Shown here in pieces: positions 15,167-25,195 of a DNA stretch of 41,975 nucleotides. The notes below the pieces were generated by a model that ran no database searches, was not told where the DNA came from, and was given only the letters and a program-made list of their open reading frames with translations. Source of the DNA: a virus. The DNA is taken from positions 1 to 41,975 of the IMG/VR virus record IMGVR_UViG_3300019761_000009. One strand, 5' to 3'. Every line of letters begins with the position of its first letter. Position 1 is the first letter of the stretch. Position numbers and translations under genes: made by a program.

Positions 15167-15625
15167 ATGAGTGATGCAATTAAAGGACTGGTTAAATTCC
15201 AGACAGATAGAGAGTTAGATAAAAAACCATATGAAGCACTAAATGAACACACAAATATTGTTGCAGAGTTATTGGAAACTCTTGGACTAAATGTTCCAAA
15301 AGAAAATAGAACTAAATTTGGTGTTGAGTTTGCTAAGTTTGTTGCCAATGCTAAAATTGAAGGCTTAACTACTGATATTGAAGATTTTGAGGAAAACAAA
15401 GAACATGAAACTGTAGATGGATACTGTGATGTAATTACATTTGCTGTTGGTGCATTACTTAAATTAGGTTATGACCCAGAGAAATCATTGCAACAATGTT
15501 CTCAAGAGATTAACTCAAGAGCAGGTGTTATGTTAAATGGTAAGTTTGAAAAAGACATGAGTGAAGAAGCCCAGTCATTATGGCTACCTGCTAATTACAC
15601 ATTGGCTTTACTAGATGGCAAATAA
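15167..15625 (+). CDS. MazG-like nucleotide pyrophosphatase (152 aa)
   Basis: All-alpha NTP pyrophosphatase pattern: AELLETL (E34, E37) forms the first acidic pair and DGYCDVITFAVGALLKLGYDPE supplies the second (D84, D88), followed by a helix with EINSR. Phage MazG-like enzymes hydrolyse NTPs, dNTPs or alarmones and may alter host nucleotide signalling. AAGGA precedes the ATG. Confidence 0.75.
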   Translation: MSDAIKGLVKFQTDRELDKKPYEALNEHTNIVAELLETLGLNVPKENRTKFGVEFAKFVANAKIEGLTTDIEDFEENKEHETVDGYCDVITFAVGALLKLGYDPEKSLQQCSQEINSRAGVMLNGKFEKDMSEEAQSLWLPANYTLALLDGK

Positions 15626-15842
15626 TAAGTATAATAGAATTATAAAAAACAATAGTACAGACTATGAGCTTACTGTTGATGTTTATGATGTATTAAAAGC
15701 ATTTGATGTAAAGTGTCCTGCATTACAACATTTGATTAAGAAAGCATTGTGTGTAGGTATTAGAGGTCATAAAGATTCTAGTACCGACTTACAAGATATT
15801 ATAGATAGTGCTATTAGAGCAAAAGAATTAAATAAAGGATAA
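15615..15842 (+). CDS. Conserved small phage protein (75 aa)
   Basis: The segment VDVYDVLKAFDVKCPALQHL ... CVGIRGHKD is a pattern I know from small phage hypothetical proteins of many hosts; function is unassigned. Helical, slightly basic. Overlaps the MazG-like gene by 11 bases, with a weak ribosome site, so coupled translation is likely. Confidence 0.75.
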   Translation: MANNKYNRIIKNNSTDYELTVDVYDVLKAFDVKCPALQHLIKKALCVGIRGHKDSSTDLQDIIDSAIRAKELNKG

Positions 15843-15847
15843 ACCAA

Positions 15848-16042
15848 ATGAAAATGGAATTAGAAAGAGATGAACTATTAGATGCAGTTAAACTCTATAT
15901 AAAAAGTAAAGGTGTTGATTTAGATAATCAAGATGTAGATATAAGAGTAAGTAAAAATGGTATTACTACAGTAACTATTACAGATGTAAAAGACCAAACT
16001 GGACTACCACTAAATAGTCAAGAAAAGCCATTTAGTAGTTAG
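15848..16042 (+). CDS. Hypothetical protein, last rightward gene (64 aa)
   Basis: AAAGGA lies about 8 bases before the ATG. Alpha/beta, with a conserved-looking tail (GLPLNSQEKPFSS). Its last 11 bases overlap the 3' end of the oppositely transcribed terminase gene (16032-16042), leaving no room for a terminator between the two operons. Confidence 0.7.
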   Translation: MKMELERDELLDAVKLYIKSKGVDLDNQDVDIRVSKNGITTVTITDVKDQTGLPLNSQEKPFSS

Positions 16043-17795
16043 TCATCACATTATTAGAGTTAGATTCAAAACCGAATTCATTACTGAATTCTTCTAACTC
16101 TTTATCTAGTAATTCTTGTTCATATCTCTCAATCTCTTCACTTTCCCCTCTAGCCATAGATTCTACCCAATAAGCTACTCCCATTCCAATAACATCAATA
16201 ATATCATCATGTTTTAAAGAACCTCTATTTTGTGTAATATGAGTAAGTTGATAAGTAAAACTATAATCTTGCTTTTTCTCAGCATCTCTAATTAAAGGAG
16301 TTTTATTAACTATTAATCTATGTTGCATCATTACTGGTTCAAGTGCATCAATAATTCTAACTTCTTTTTGTGATGATGCTCTTAAATCTTCAACCATACA
16401 ATTATGAGTTCTTCTAAGATATGGTTTTAGTAATTCACTAAATGCACCATCTCCAAAGTTTGACTCTATTTGAACTAAATTAACTTTAAATTGTTTTGCT
16501 ATACTTGCTAATTTTTCAAGAGAAGCAGACTCATATCCTCCATCAGTTCCACCAAAATCTAATACATATACCTTACCTGCTAATTGTGCAGTAACACAGT
16601 ATGCTGTTTCATCTTTACCCCTACCAGATGGGTCAATGAACATAGCTATACCTTCATATTCAATTCTTTCATCACCTATGAACGAAGGCTTACGAAGAAA
16701 ATCACCTCTAAAACCATTATGTTTTAAATCATATAATGTATCTTTTTTATCTGTACTATATTCTATATTTATAGAAGCTTTTTTGCTATCTAAATCCATA
16801 ACAATTAAATCTCTTAATTTTAGTGGAAATTTCTCTTCATCAGTTAATGCAGTATCTAGCATATAGTGTAATTTATATCTTGCCTTACCTTTTAATTTTT
16901 GTTTAGCAAGGTGTGACATATTGTTTCTTTTATCTGTAGCTTCACCTACTTTGTAAGGATTTCTATTTATCTCATGTAAAATATGTTTAGCTAAATCACC
17001 TTCATAAACTGATATATCTTCTGGATATTCTGCTGGAATAATACTTCTACTAAATCCATCATTTAGCATTGTGTTATATACAGATTCACTTGATTGAGGA
17101 GTACAAATACATAGCTCTCTAAATACTCCTGCAATACCTAAGTTTGCTGTATCTCTAACACCTGCTAATAATTTTTCTCTCTTCTGAGCTGTATCACTAT
17201 TTTCAGGTATCTCAACATCATCATAAACAATAAAAGAACTTCTTGAACCAGTTTTAGCTGAAGTAACGCCAAATGCACATAGAGATGGTGAATCATTAGG
17301 TCTTCTACCATTTACATCAATCTTTCTTGAAGAAGCTCTATCTGCACCAGTTGGAGCTAAGTGCATTAATAATGGAATTGTCTGTAGCATCTGTTTTACA
17401 AAAGTAATAAATGATTCAGCTCTTGCAGATGTAGCAGATATTACTGATATAACTTCATTTTTATTTCTCAATAACATCCACGCACACAATATTTGAGTAG
17501 CCAATGATTTAGCTAATCCTCTTTGTGCTTGTAACATTAATGGTTCTTGACTAGATATAAGTTTTGAAATATATTTAGCCATATATAATTGGTCACGAGT
17601 TGGACATGGTAATCCTAAATTCCAAAAACAATATTTAAAAAATTCTTTGAAGTTATTAACTAATATTCTTTTATCATCAATAGTTAGTCTTGAATAATCT
17701 TTTATTTTATGAGTATATGTTTTTGTTTCATGAGATGCTAAAGGGTAAATATATTTAGGTATAAACCCTTCTCCTATTTTGTATTCTACTTCCAT
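16032..17795 (-). CDS. terL: Terminase large subunit, T7 gp19-like (587 aa)
   Basis: Packaging motor and nuclease. Walker A AQRGLAKS (90-97), Walker B IVYDDVE (189-195), then VEIPENSDTAQKREKL, closely matching T7 gp19 (VEIPSNSATMGAREKL). The nuclease has IDPSGRGKDET (D388), QIESNFGDG (E444) and KHDDIID (D530-534). Length is about that of T7 gp19 (586). T7-type terminases make fixed ends with direct terminal repeats, so this phage probably has such ends even though the window joint may not be one. TAATG overlap with the small-subunit gene. Confidence 0.97.
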   Translation of the reverse strand: MEVEYKIGEGFIPKYIYPLASHETKTYTHKIKDYSRLTIDDKRILVNNFKEFFKYCFWNLGLPCPTRDQLYMAKYISKLISSQEPLMLQAQRGLAKSLATQILCAWMLLRNKNEVISVISATSARAESFITFVKQMLQTIPLLMHLAPTGADRASSRKIDVNGRRPNDSPSLCAFGVTSAKTGSRSSFIVYDDVEIPENSDTAQKREKLLAGVRDTANLGIAGVFRELCICTPQSSESVYNTMLNDGFSRSIIPAEYPEDISVYEGDLAKHILHEINRNPYKVGEATDKRNNMSHLAKQKLKGKARYKLHYMLDTALTDEEKFPLKLRDLIVMDLDSKKASINIEYSTDKKDTLYDLKHNGFRGDFLRKPSFIGDERIEYEGIAMFIDPSGRGKDETAYCVTAQLAGKVYVLDFGGTDGGYESASLEKLASIAKQFKVNLVQIESNFGDGAFSELLKPYLRRTHNCMVEDLRASSQKEVRIIDALEPVMMQHRLIVNKTPLIRDAEKKQDYSFTYQLTHITQNRGSLKHDDIIDVIGMGVAYWVESMARGESEEIERYEQELLDKELEEFSNEFGFESNSNNVMTNY

Positions 17796-18091
17796 TATTT
17801 TTCCACTATTAGAGCATCAATAATATCTGATTCAGATTCTTCTCTTTTTTCTTCAACTACTTTATTGTTTTTAAGTAATGTTACTACAGCACCTAAATCA
17901 TTTGGTTTAATCTTTCCACTAGATAAATTATCAATACAAGTATCAATCAGCTTTTCATTTAGAAATTCTAACTTTTGCCTTACACTCATTCCTGCTGTAG
18001 AAACTGGTGTTGTAGAAACACTAGGAAGGTACGCAGTACCTTCAGGTGTTTCGTCTATCTTTCCTAATTGTTCAAAAAAATCATCTTCCAT
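17795..18091 (-). CDS. Terminase small subunit, T7 gp18-like (98 aa)
   Basis: Directly upstream of the large subunit, sharing one base. I chose ATG at 18091 (MEDDFFEQLG), preceded by GGAGAATAAATAAA. The frame stays open to 18148 inside the upstream gene without a good site. Assignment rests on position, size (T7 gp18 is 89) and a helical C-terminal half (LNEKLIDTCIDNLSSGKI...VVTLLKNN). It would recognise the packaging site. Confidence 0.75.
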   Translation of the reverse strand: MEDDFFEQLGKIDETPEGTAYLPSVSTTPVSTAGMSVRQKLEFLNEKLIDTCIDNLSSGKIKPNDLGAVVTLLKNNKVVEEKREESESDIIDALIVEK

Positions 18092-18092
18092 T

Positions 18093-21000
18093 TTATTTAT
18101 TCTCCAGTAAACTTTCTTTTGCTGTTCTAACTCCATAAGTATTTCCAAGTGGTGCTATACCAAATACATTTCTTATAAGTCCATCAGTTGTTTCCATATT
18201 ATACAATGATTTTCCAGTTTCTGTCATTGTTCCTTGTATTTTAGCAAATAAATCTATAATAGGAAGACTCATTAATACGTTCTGAGCTTCAGACTGATGC
18301 CTAGATGGGCTAAATATTCTTTCCCCAGCAAATGTATTGGATACAGTATCAATAGCTGTAGGAATATAACTAGATGAAGGCATAAGTGATACAACTCTTC
18401 TTACTATATTTTCTGGTTTTAATGATTCTTCAAGTTTCTCCTTATTGGTTGCATTGTTCATATAGTTTTGTCCTACAGAAGCAACAGTTAATGCAGAAGC
18501 TTGAGCCATAAACATACCCATCATGTGAGCATCTTTTCTTGTAAGCATTCTACCTAATTGAGCAACATAAGATGTAACCATATAATCTTTTAGCTCAAGA
18601 AACATTTTACCAAACAATGTATTTTTAAATAATTTTTCTCCTACAACATTACCAACCTTATCTCCAAGCATAGATTTTTGTATAATATTGTTAGATATTC
18701 TTCTTACAGAATTTGTTAAAAATTTTTGTGCTTCAGAATCAGTCCAATTTTCATATCCTAACTCTTGTACCTTGTGTCCATTAGACCATTTTTTCTTTTC
18801 AAACTTACCAAATTCTTTTATTTGGCTATGTATTCTTTTAGCCATATTTTCGTCAAAACCATACTCATTAAGATTCTTAATATCAAGCTTTGATAGTTTA
18901 CCTTTTCCTTTACCTGCTATCTGTGCTATTTCATTTATAACTGTTTTCGATATAATTATCTCTCCATTAGCTGTCAATGGTTTTACTCCTCCAACCATAA
19001 GCGTAGCATCAGCAAACTTTGCAGAAATATTTTCCATTTTATCTAATATTCCATCCCTAATCCCAACTTGAGATAATCCTTGCAAATCAAATTCATGGTC
19101 ATAAGCGTTTGGGTTAATATCTCTAGTAAGTGCAGTACCAAGTCCTATATGTGTTTGTATTTCTTGTGCAAATTTATCATCAATATTTCCAGTTTTCATT
19201 TGCTTAATTAACGACTTAAATGAGCTAAATTCCATAAAGTTCCTAATACCAGTTCTAAATACTAAACCACCCATCTCAGCACTCATTGTAATACCAGTTT
19301 GTCCTAATAAACGAGCAATATTAAGATTTGATGAAATTCTTTGCCCTTGAGTTAAAGCACCAAATGGGTCTACAGATGTAGGCTTTCCTAAGTAGTCATC
19401 TATAATCTCATTGAATCTTGTCATTTCACTTTGAGCATCTCTCTGATTAATACCTTTTTCTGATAACTCTTTTGCTATCTTACTTTTAACCCTAATTCTT
19501 TCTGCTTCTGTACCTAGAGTTAAAACTTCATCTTCATTCTTTGTAAATAATTCATTAACTATATTGTTTAACCTATCTATTTCAACTTTATTATCTTTTA
19601 ATAATTGGTTATACACATCTTCAAATCCATCCTCTGTTAATTTTAACTTATGAGCATCTCTAGCCAAGTTTGTAAAGAAAGATGATTTAGATTCTATTGC
19701 CTTAATTATGTCCTCCATGTTGTTTTTAAAATCATCAGGTATATTTTTTCTTATAAACTCTAAAACCATTTTCTTCTCATCTTGAATAATTGATTCAATT
19801 TCTTTTTTAGATTTTTCTGATTTCATAATATTATTTGCTGTATTCCCAAAATCTCTTAATGCACTATTTATAGTGTCAGTTATTTTTTTAGTAGATTCAA
19901 AGTCAAATACTTTCTTTGGGAATACAAATTTAGTTTTTTCTAGTGCTACAGCTCCACCCATCTTTCTTGAATATTGAGTGTGATTACCTAAGATATTTTT
20001 ATTAACTAAATCCATAAAAGATAATTCTACTTCTTCACCTTTTGAATTAATAAACTTTTGTCTATGAGAATAATCAAATGGACTTCTGAATCTTGATGAT
20101 GTACCAGTCTTTTTAAATGATTCTGCTGATTCTTTGAATAGAAAATTAGCAAGTTCAGGATTAGTACCAATTAGCTTATCTTTATTACTAGCAAGTACAC
20201 CTCTTATTATATCATCAAAGCTATTACCACTCATAGAAGTTGCTGTATCTGACTTGTAGATAGCTTCAGTAAGTAAATCTGATATCTCCCTAAGACTATC
20301 TAAGTCTGCTTGAGATAATGTCTTGTCCTTAGTTCCAGTAGCTTCAAGTAGTCTTTTATCAGCCATACTTACAAGTGAACCATTTACAAAAGATTTTAAA
20401 TCATTCTTCTTTAGATGTTTACTGTCAATAACTTTATCCATATTTCTATTATAAACTATTGGCATATACTTAGCATTTTGTTCTATTCCACCTTCTTCAA
20501 AACCAGATTTTCCATATTGCTTTAGTATACCATGACTTTTTATTGCATTATCAGAACTTGCCTTTATTAACTTCTTAGCCAACTCAGTAGCGTATTCTTC
20601 ATCTGCTCCATAGCTTTTAAGCATCTCAACACCAATAGATAAAGTATCTTCATCAGTAACAGTATCTCCGTATAGATTTCTGTGCATTTGCATATTACCT
20701 GCAATATTTGAAACAACTACTCTAGCATCTGACCATCTTGATGTAACCCAGTTTTTGCCATATACTTTATCTGCAAAATCTTTTACTAGTGGGTTGAATA
20801 AAGTTTGGCTCTCCTCAATAAGTCTATCTTCTATTGCAAGAGCTTCTTCATTCATTGTTCTCATTCCAGTAGCATTTCCTTGCAGAGTTGAATCTTTAAA
20901 GTTTTGTCTACTAAATTCAGAAATAATATCAGATGGAGATTTACTTGTTAAGTGCTTTAAATCTAGTCTTAACTTAGATGCTACACCTTTATTAAATGTT

Positions 21001-21821
21001 CCATCTTCTGCTCTCTTTTGAAGATTAAATAATTCTTCTTCATAATCAGATTGTTTTCCTATATTATGTTTTTTAAAGTGAGCTTCTAATAATTCATCTT
21101 TGGCTTCTTTTGTATTTGCTGAAATTAGTTTTTGTTCAAATTCATTAGTTATCTTCATTTTTGCTTTTATATCATTTCTTGCAATTTCTAATACTCCATC
21201 ACTAAGATTTCCCCACTTTGCACCAACAACAGCTCCTATCCCTGCTCCAAGACCTAATTCAAGATTAGATTTTTCAGTATCACCTAATGCTCCTTTTGCA
21301 TATTCAAATACTGCACCTTCTACAGCTCCATAACCTGCTCTACCTAGTATTCCAGTATTTAATGCTAAAGCAACCTTTGGTAATACAAACTGTGGTGCTA
21401 TATAAGCAGGTATATTAGTTACTTCACTTGCAAACCTAAGTCCAAAACCGAGCATACCAGAATTATCTAATCCCTCTTCTATGTGTGTTTGATGTTGGTA
21501 TTCAGATAGAAGTTGTTTAAAATGAGGAAGACTTTTTGCTCTATCTCTTAAATCATCTCTAAAGTCTTCATGTATACTTTCCCCATATTGTTCAATAAGT
21601 ACATCTTTTTTTGCATCAGAGAAAGACTTATCTTCCTCTACCTTGTAATCATCATATGCCTGAATTGACTCATCAACTGCAATACCAATTAAACTATCGT
21701 CTTTTAATGCTCTTCCAAACATCTGAGATGTAGTTGATTCTTGCTTATTTACAAGCTCAACCATAGAAGTATTTATTTCTCCTTTATCTATGTCTTTTTT
21801 TAAATTTTCAAGTAAACTCAT
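18093..21821 (-). CDS. Internal virion protein, T7 gp16-like ejection protein (1242 aa)
   Basis: The longest gene; its position after gp14- and gp15-like genes and before the terminase matches T7 gp16 (1318 aa). It is largely helical, with a Gly/Ala-rich hydrophobic zone near residues 150-205 that could insert in membrane, and several coiled segments. These proteins leave the capsid and build the channel for DNA across the cell envelope. I cannot find the N-terminal lytic transglycosylase domain of T7 gp16, and the N-terminus is acidic and helical instead. AAGGA precedes the ATG. Confidence 0.8.
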   Translation of the reverse strand: MSLLENLKKDIDKGEINTSMVELVNKQESTTSQMFGRALKDDSLIGIAVDESIQAYDDYKVEEDKSFSDAKKDVLIEQYGESIHEDFRDDLRDRAKSLPHFKQLLSEYQHQTHIEEGLDNSGMLGFGLRFASEVTNIPAYIAPQFVLPKVALALNTGILGRAGYGAVEGAVFEYAKGALGDTEKSNLELGLGAGIGAVVGAKWGNLSDGVLEIARNDIKAKMKITNEFEQKLISANTKEAKDELLEAHFKKHNIGKQSDYEEELFNLQKRAEDGTFNKGVASKLRLDLKHLTSKSPSDIISEFSRQNFKDSTLQGNATGMRTMNEEALAIEDRLIEESQTLFNPLVKDFADKVYGKNWVTSRWSDARVVVSNIAGNMQMHRNLYGDTVTDEDTLSIGVEMLKSYGADEEYATELAKKLIKASSDNAIKSHGILKQYGKSGFEEGGIEQNAKYMPIVYNRNMDKVIDSKHLKKNDLKSFVNGSLVSMADKRLLEATGTKDKTLSQADLDSLREISDLLTEAIYKSDTATSMSGNSFDDIIRGVLASNKDKLIGTNPELANFLFKESAESFKKTGTSSRFRSPFDYSHRQKFINSKGEEVELSFMDLVNKNILGNHTQYSRKMGGAVALEKTKFVFPKKVFDFESTKKITDTINSALRDFGNTANNIMKSEKSKKEIESIIQDEKKMVLEFIRKNIPDDFKNNMEDIIKAIESKSSFFTNLARDAHKLKLTEDGFEDVYNQLLKDNKVEIDRLNNIVNELFTKNEDEVLTLGTEAERIRVKSKIAKELSEKGINQRDAQSEMTRFNEIIDDYLGKPTSVDPFGALTQGQRISSNLNIARLLGQTGITMSAEMGGLVFRTGIRNFMEFSSFKSLIKQMKTGNIDDKFAQEIQTHIGLGTALTRDINPNAYDHEFDLQGLSQVGIRDGILDKMENISAKFADATLMVGGVKPLTANGEIIISKTVINEIAQIAGKGKGKLSKLDIKNLNEYGFDENMAKRIHSQIKEFGKFEKKKWSNGHKVQELGYENWTDSEAQKFLTNSVRRISNNIIQKSMLGDKVGNVVGEKLFKNTLFGKMFLELKDYMVTSYVAQLGRMLTRKDAHMMGMFMAQASALTVASVGQNYMNNATNKEKLEESLKPENIVRRVVSLMPSSSYIPTAIDTVSNTFAGERIFSPSRHQSEAQNVLMSLPIIDLFAKIQGTMTETGKSLYNMETTDGLIRNVFGIAPLGNTYGVRTAKESLLENK

Positions 21822-21822
21822 T

Positions 21823-23862
21823 TTATTTTTCCTTATTAATTATCTTAATCTTTTCATCTACTGGTAAACCATTTATATAATCCAATATTTCTTTTTCATT
21901 TGACTTTTTAAAATGACTATCAATTTTTTTCATGATACTAGGATTCTTCTTTACTTCTAATTCTATAATCTTAGATACAGTCTTGTGTTCTTCGTTAGTT
22001 AATACAGTAGTTGATTCAGAGCTATATCTACCAAATGAAAGAACTCTATCTATAAAACTATCTGCTGTTTCAGATAATGATTCAGTTAGTGCTTTAGCAT
22101 TTTTCTTTATAGACAATCCAATCATACCTATTTTTGAAGCATTTTCTATATTAGCTTCTTGAGGTGTTTTTTCTATTTTGTTTTTTGATGAAAATAACAT
22201 CATAGATTCAGCTTCCATTTTCTTTTTATTTCTAACCGTAATTTCTAAATTCTCTGCTTCTTCTTTATTTTTATCTCTTCTTTTTGTCATATAGTTTGCT
22301 ATAGATTTAGGAGTCATTGCACTAGTTACTGGCTCACCATCACTATTTAATAAAGTAATCAAATCACCAGTTCTTTTTATATCAGTTATATCAGCATTTA
22401 CATTATCTTGGTTTTGATATATTAAGAACTCTGCAATATTTTCTTTTGTTTCTAATCCAGTACCTTCAGTATCAATTTCTACATCATCATATTTTAATAA
22501 TGGTTTCAACTCTAGTTCTTTGATAGCCATAGCCATAGCATCATCTCTTGGATAGAATCTACTGTATGCTCTAGCTTTCCTAAATAATGCTTGTTGTTGT
22601 CCAACACTAAAATCACCGCTATAGTCAGCATCTATTTTTTTTACAAATTCAGATGAGCTTATAGACTTGAAACCAAATTCTTTTTTGTTTAATAACAAAT
22701 TTCTAGCTACATCAAAATCATTCTCAGTTAAATTTTTCTTGTCAGCATTTCCAGTTGTTAGTGCATAATCCAGCTCAACATAGTTTGATAAATCAGTATT
22801 GTTAAATCCATATCCATCACTTACAGCTTGAGTTATTTTACTATATGATTCCAAAGCATCTTTTGGAGATATAATTGATAAGTTTCCAATATTCTTAATA
22901 TGAGTATCATAAGCTTTTATTTTAATATTATTCTTCTTTGCTACTTCTATACCTTGAATTCTTGATATTTCATCATCTTTTGAAATCATCACTTCAACAA
23001 AACCTTCTGCTCTAGCCTTAACATCATTTCTTATGTCAGCATAGGTTTTACCATATCTCTTGTTAGAATCAACATATAGTTTATTTATGTCTGCTTCTCC
23101 AATAGAACTTTTAGCAACATAAGACGATATACTATCATCATAATTAAGACGTTCAATTTTATTATGTAGTATATTCATTTTTGATTCTACATTCTTTGTA
23201 AACCTTGCATCATTTATTTCATTATATACTGGATAAAGCTCTTTCATTTCATCTATTGTTAATCTTCCTGAAACTATATCTTGACTGTTTTCTGCTAAAT
23301 CATTTTCAATACCTATTGATATTTGACCAAGCAATAATGCTTTAGCGTTCTTAATACCATTCTTAGAAAAAGAATTAGCATATAAATCAACTTCTTCCAT
23401 AGTTATATTTTTTCTCTGAGATGCAATAGTAGGTATAGCTTCATTTTTAACCAAATCAACAAAATCATCTTGTTCTATTTTTTGAGCAAAACCTAATTCT
23501 TTATTTTTATACATATTTGAATGGTTTTTATACTTATCCGTTTTGTATTCAAATTGGCTTTCAAAATAATAGTTATCTATAAAATCTATTCTATCAGAAC
23601 CATTCATTGATACAAAATTATTATCAATTTTATTTTGCTCCAACCCTGCTTTTTCTTCAAGAAATAACAAAGCATCAGAATCTATTTTTTCAGCTTCAGC
23701 TCTATTCTCAAGTATTCTCTGTTTTTCATCTCTATTTTCTTGTGCTTTAGAAACTTGTCCAAAAGAATCTAAACCATTTGCTACTATTTTTGCTAAACCT
23801 TCACCAACACTTGTGCCTTTTGATTTACCTATATTTATTCCGTAATCTATATTATTAATCAT
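21823..23862 (-). CDS. Internal virion protein, T7 gp15-like (679 aa)
   Basis: A long, charged, mostly helical protein without membrane segments, placed between gp14-like and gp16-like genes as in T7 (gp15, 747 aa). The opening (INIGKSKGTSVGEGLAKIV, then AQENRDEK) resembles the start of many podovirus inner-core proteins. In T7, gp15 forms the periplasmic tube in the ejection channel. GAGGA precedes the ATG. The next gene starts 1 base after its stop. Confidence 0.78.
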   Translation of the reverse strand: MINNIDYGINIGKSKGTSVGEGLAKIVANGLDSFGQVSKAQENRDEKQRILENRAEAEKIDSDALLFLEEKAGLEQNKIDNNFVSMNGSDRIDFIDNYYFESQFEYKTDKYKNHSNMYKNKELGFAQKIEQDDFVDLVKNEAIPTIASQRKNITMEEVDLYANSFSKNGIKNAKALLLGQISIGIENDLAENSQDIVSGRLTIDEMKELYPVYNEINDARFTKNVESKMNILHNKIERLNYDDSISSYVAKSSIGEADINKLYVDSNKRYGKTYADIRNDVKARAEGFVEVMISKDDEISRIQGIEVAKKNNIKIKAYDTHIKNIGNLSIISPKDALESYSKITQAVSDGYGFNNTDLSNYVELDYALTTGNADKKNLTENDFDVARNLLLNKKEFGFKSISSSEFVKKIDADYSGDFSVGQQQALFRKARAYSRFYPRDDAMAMAIKELELKPLLKYDDVEIDTEGTGLETKENIAEFLIYQNQDNVNADITDIKRTGDLITLLNSDGEPVTSAMTPKSIANYMTKRRDKNKEEAENLEITVRNKKKMEAESMMLFSSKNKIEKTPQEANIENASKIGMIGLSIKKNAKALTESLSETADSFIDRVLSFGRYSSESTTVLTNEEHKTVSKIIELEVKKNPSIMKKIDSHFKKSNEKEILDYINGLPVDEKIKIINKEK

Positions 23863-23882
23863 AAAACATATCCTCTTTTTAT

Positions 23883-24410
23883 TTAGTTACTACCTGCAAA
23901 ACTTCCACCCATAGAAATAGCTGTAGTTGCACCTTTAGTACCACCTTGAACAGCTCCAATTACTGTTGATGCTAATACACTCTCTTTACCTGCTCTTGCG
24001 TTTGCCATAGTCTGTTCTGTGTCAATCTTTTTTGCCAACATACCTTGTGCTATGTTTATATTATTAATATCAACTTCTTTAGCAACTTTTCCTTTTGCTT
24101 CACTTGCTTTAGCTCTTTGTGTAAATTTCATTCTCTTCTCAAGATTTCCGCCAACACCACTTTCTGCTTGAATAACAGTTGCTCTACCTTTTGCTTTTAA
24201 AAATGCTCTTGATATATCAGTCATTTTCTCTCTTGCAATACTTTCTTGTTCTTCCATTTGTTGGTCAGCAATACCTGATTGAATACCATATCTTCTTTTA
24301 GACTCGAATCTCTGAACATCTAGTCTTCTGTTATTCTTTTTTGTTTGTTGTCTATTAGAGTATGCTGTAACACCAGCTACTACCCCCATTGCTACCCATG
24401 CCCATGCCAT
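23883..24410 (-). CDS. Internal virion protein, T7 gp14-like (175 aa)
   Basis: N-terminal hydrophobic segment AWAWVAMGVVAGVTAYSNR followed by a long helix rich in Gln, Lys and Glu and a Gly/Ala/Ser tail. This is the layout of T7 gp14 (196 aa), which forms the outer-membrane pore during ejection. The residue pattern ...ESGVGGNLEKR matches the conserved middle of the group (SMLEGSSMDR in T7). AAGGAGAG lies 4 bases before the ATG. Confidence 0.82.
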   Translation of the reverse strand: MAWAWVAMGVVAGVTAYSNRQQTKKNNRRLDVQRFESKRRYGIQSGIADQQMEEQESIAREKMTDISRAFLKAKGRATVIQAESGVGGNLEKRMKFTQRAKASEAKGKVAKEVDINNINIAQGMLAKKIDTEQTMANARAGKESVLASTVIGAVQGGTKGATTAISMGGSFAGSN

Positions 24411-24411
24411 A

Positions 24412-24813
24412 CTACTCTCCTTCTATTAAATTTTTTTTTGCATAATCAATTAGGTCATCTATACCTTCTGATTTATTTTTATCTATAAGTGTTTCTTCTA
24501 ATTTGTATATGTCAGTTTCATCTGTTACGTGAATTGTTTGCCATAGCATATCTTCTTCTATATACAATACTTTTCTAACTCCAGCATCAGATTCAAATGT
24601 ATATGGTGCAGTAATCTCAACAGCTTGTTTTCCATCCCAAACTTTAGCTCTACCACTAAGAACAATATTTAGGTGTTTTGTATTATGTACATGACCTACG
24701 ACTATCATTCCTTTAGGCATAAAAATTTCTCTACTATATACATTCTTGCTAAATCGGTGTGTTATTGGAAGACCGCAAGGAGCTGTGCCTTCATGTTCTA
24801 TTAGTTCATTCAT
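24412..24813 (-). CDS. Cupin-fold protein (133 aa)
   Basis: Core motif G-H-V-H-N-T-K-H (two metal-type His pairs) followed by LNIVLSGRAKVWDGK, the usual cupin strand pairs. I chose ATG at 24813, which has AAGGA 7 bases upstream. The frame is open 16 codons further to 24861, without a site. Cupins of this kind occur among podovirus structural genes, where they may be virion or sugar/metal-binding components. The enzymatic role is unknown. Confidence 0.75.
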   Translation of the reverse strand: MNELIEHEGTAPCGLPITHRFSKNVYSREIFMPKGMIVVGHVHNTKHLNIVLSGRAKVWDGKQAVEITAPYTFESDAGVRKVLYIEEDMLWQTIHVTDETDIYKLEETLIDKNKSEGIDDLIDYAKKNLIEGE

Positions 24814-24854
24814 TCTGGTATCCTTAATATTTTTATTAATTATACCAGATTTTA

Positions 24855-25193
24855 CTACCATCTTGCTTTTTTACTTCTTGAATCAATATGAATCCATGAT
24901 TTATATAATCCAATACCATATTTATCTTTATACTTATTATCTAAATAATTGTAAACATATAATGGTTTTATACCAGATACTTTTATGTCCGCACCTCTTC
25001 CAGTTAAATGTTTTGAGTTTTTAGCTCCACCTACATTTTTATTGTGCTTAGTACATCTACATCCTGATGTTACTATTACTGGTTGTCCAAAATGCTCTCT
25101 TAAATCATCTAGTATTTCTGCTAACTCATAATCAACAGTATCAAATCCGCAACCACATCTACAAGCAAATTCGCTTCTTTTAAAATATTTCAT
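24855..25193 (-). CDS. Endolysin, peptidase M15 family (112 aa)
   Basis: Zinc site H62-x6-D69 in SKHLTGRGADI and H102 in WIHID, with the TSGCRC segment before it: this is the M15A/D-Ala carboxypeptidase-like fold used by phage endolysins to cut peptide crosslinks in peptidoglycan. No signal peptide, so a holin is needed. GGAGG is 6 bases before the ATG, suggesting high expression. It has six cysteines, four of them in an N-terminal CRCGC...CRC pattern. Confidence 0.92.
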   Translation of the reverse strand: MKYFKRSEFACRCGCGFDTVDYELAEILDDLREHFGQPVIVTSGCRCTKHNKNVGGAKNSKHLTGRGADIKVSGIKPLYVYNYLDNKYKDKYGIGLYKSWIHIDSRSKKARW

Positions 25194-25195
25194 TT

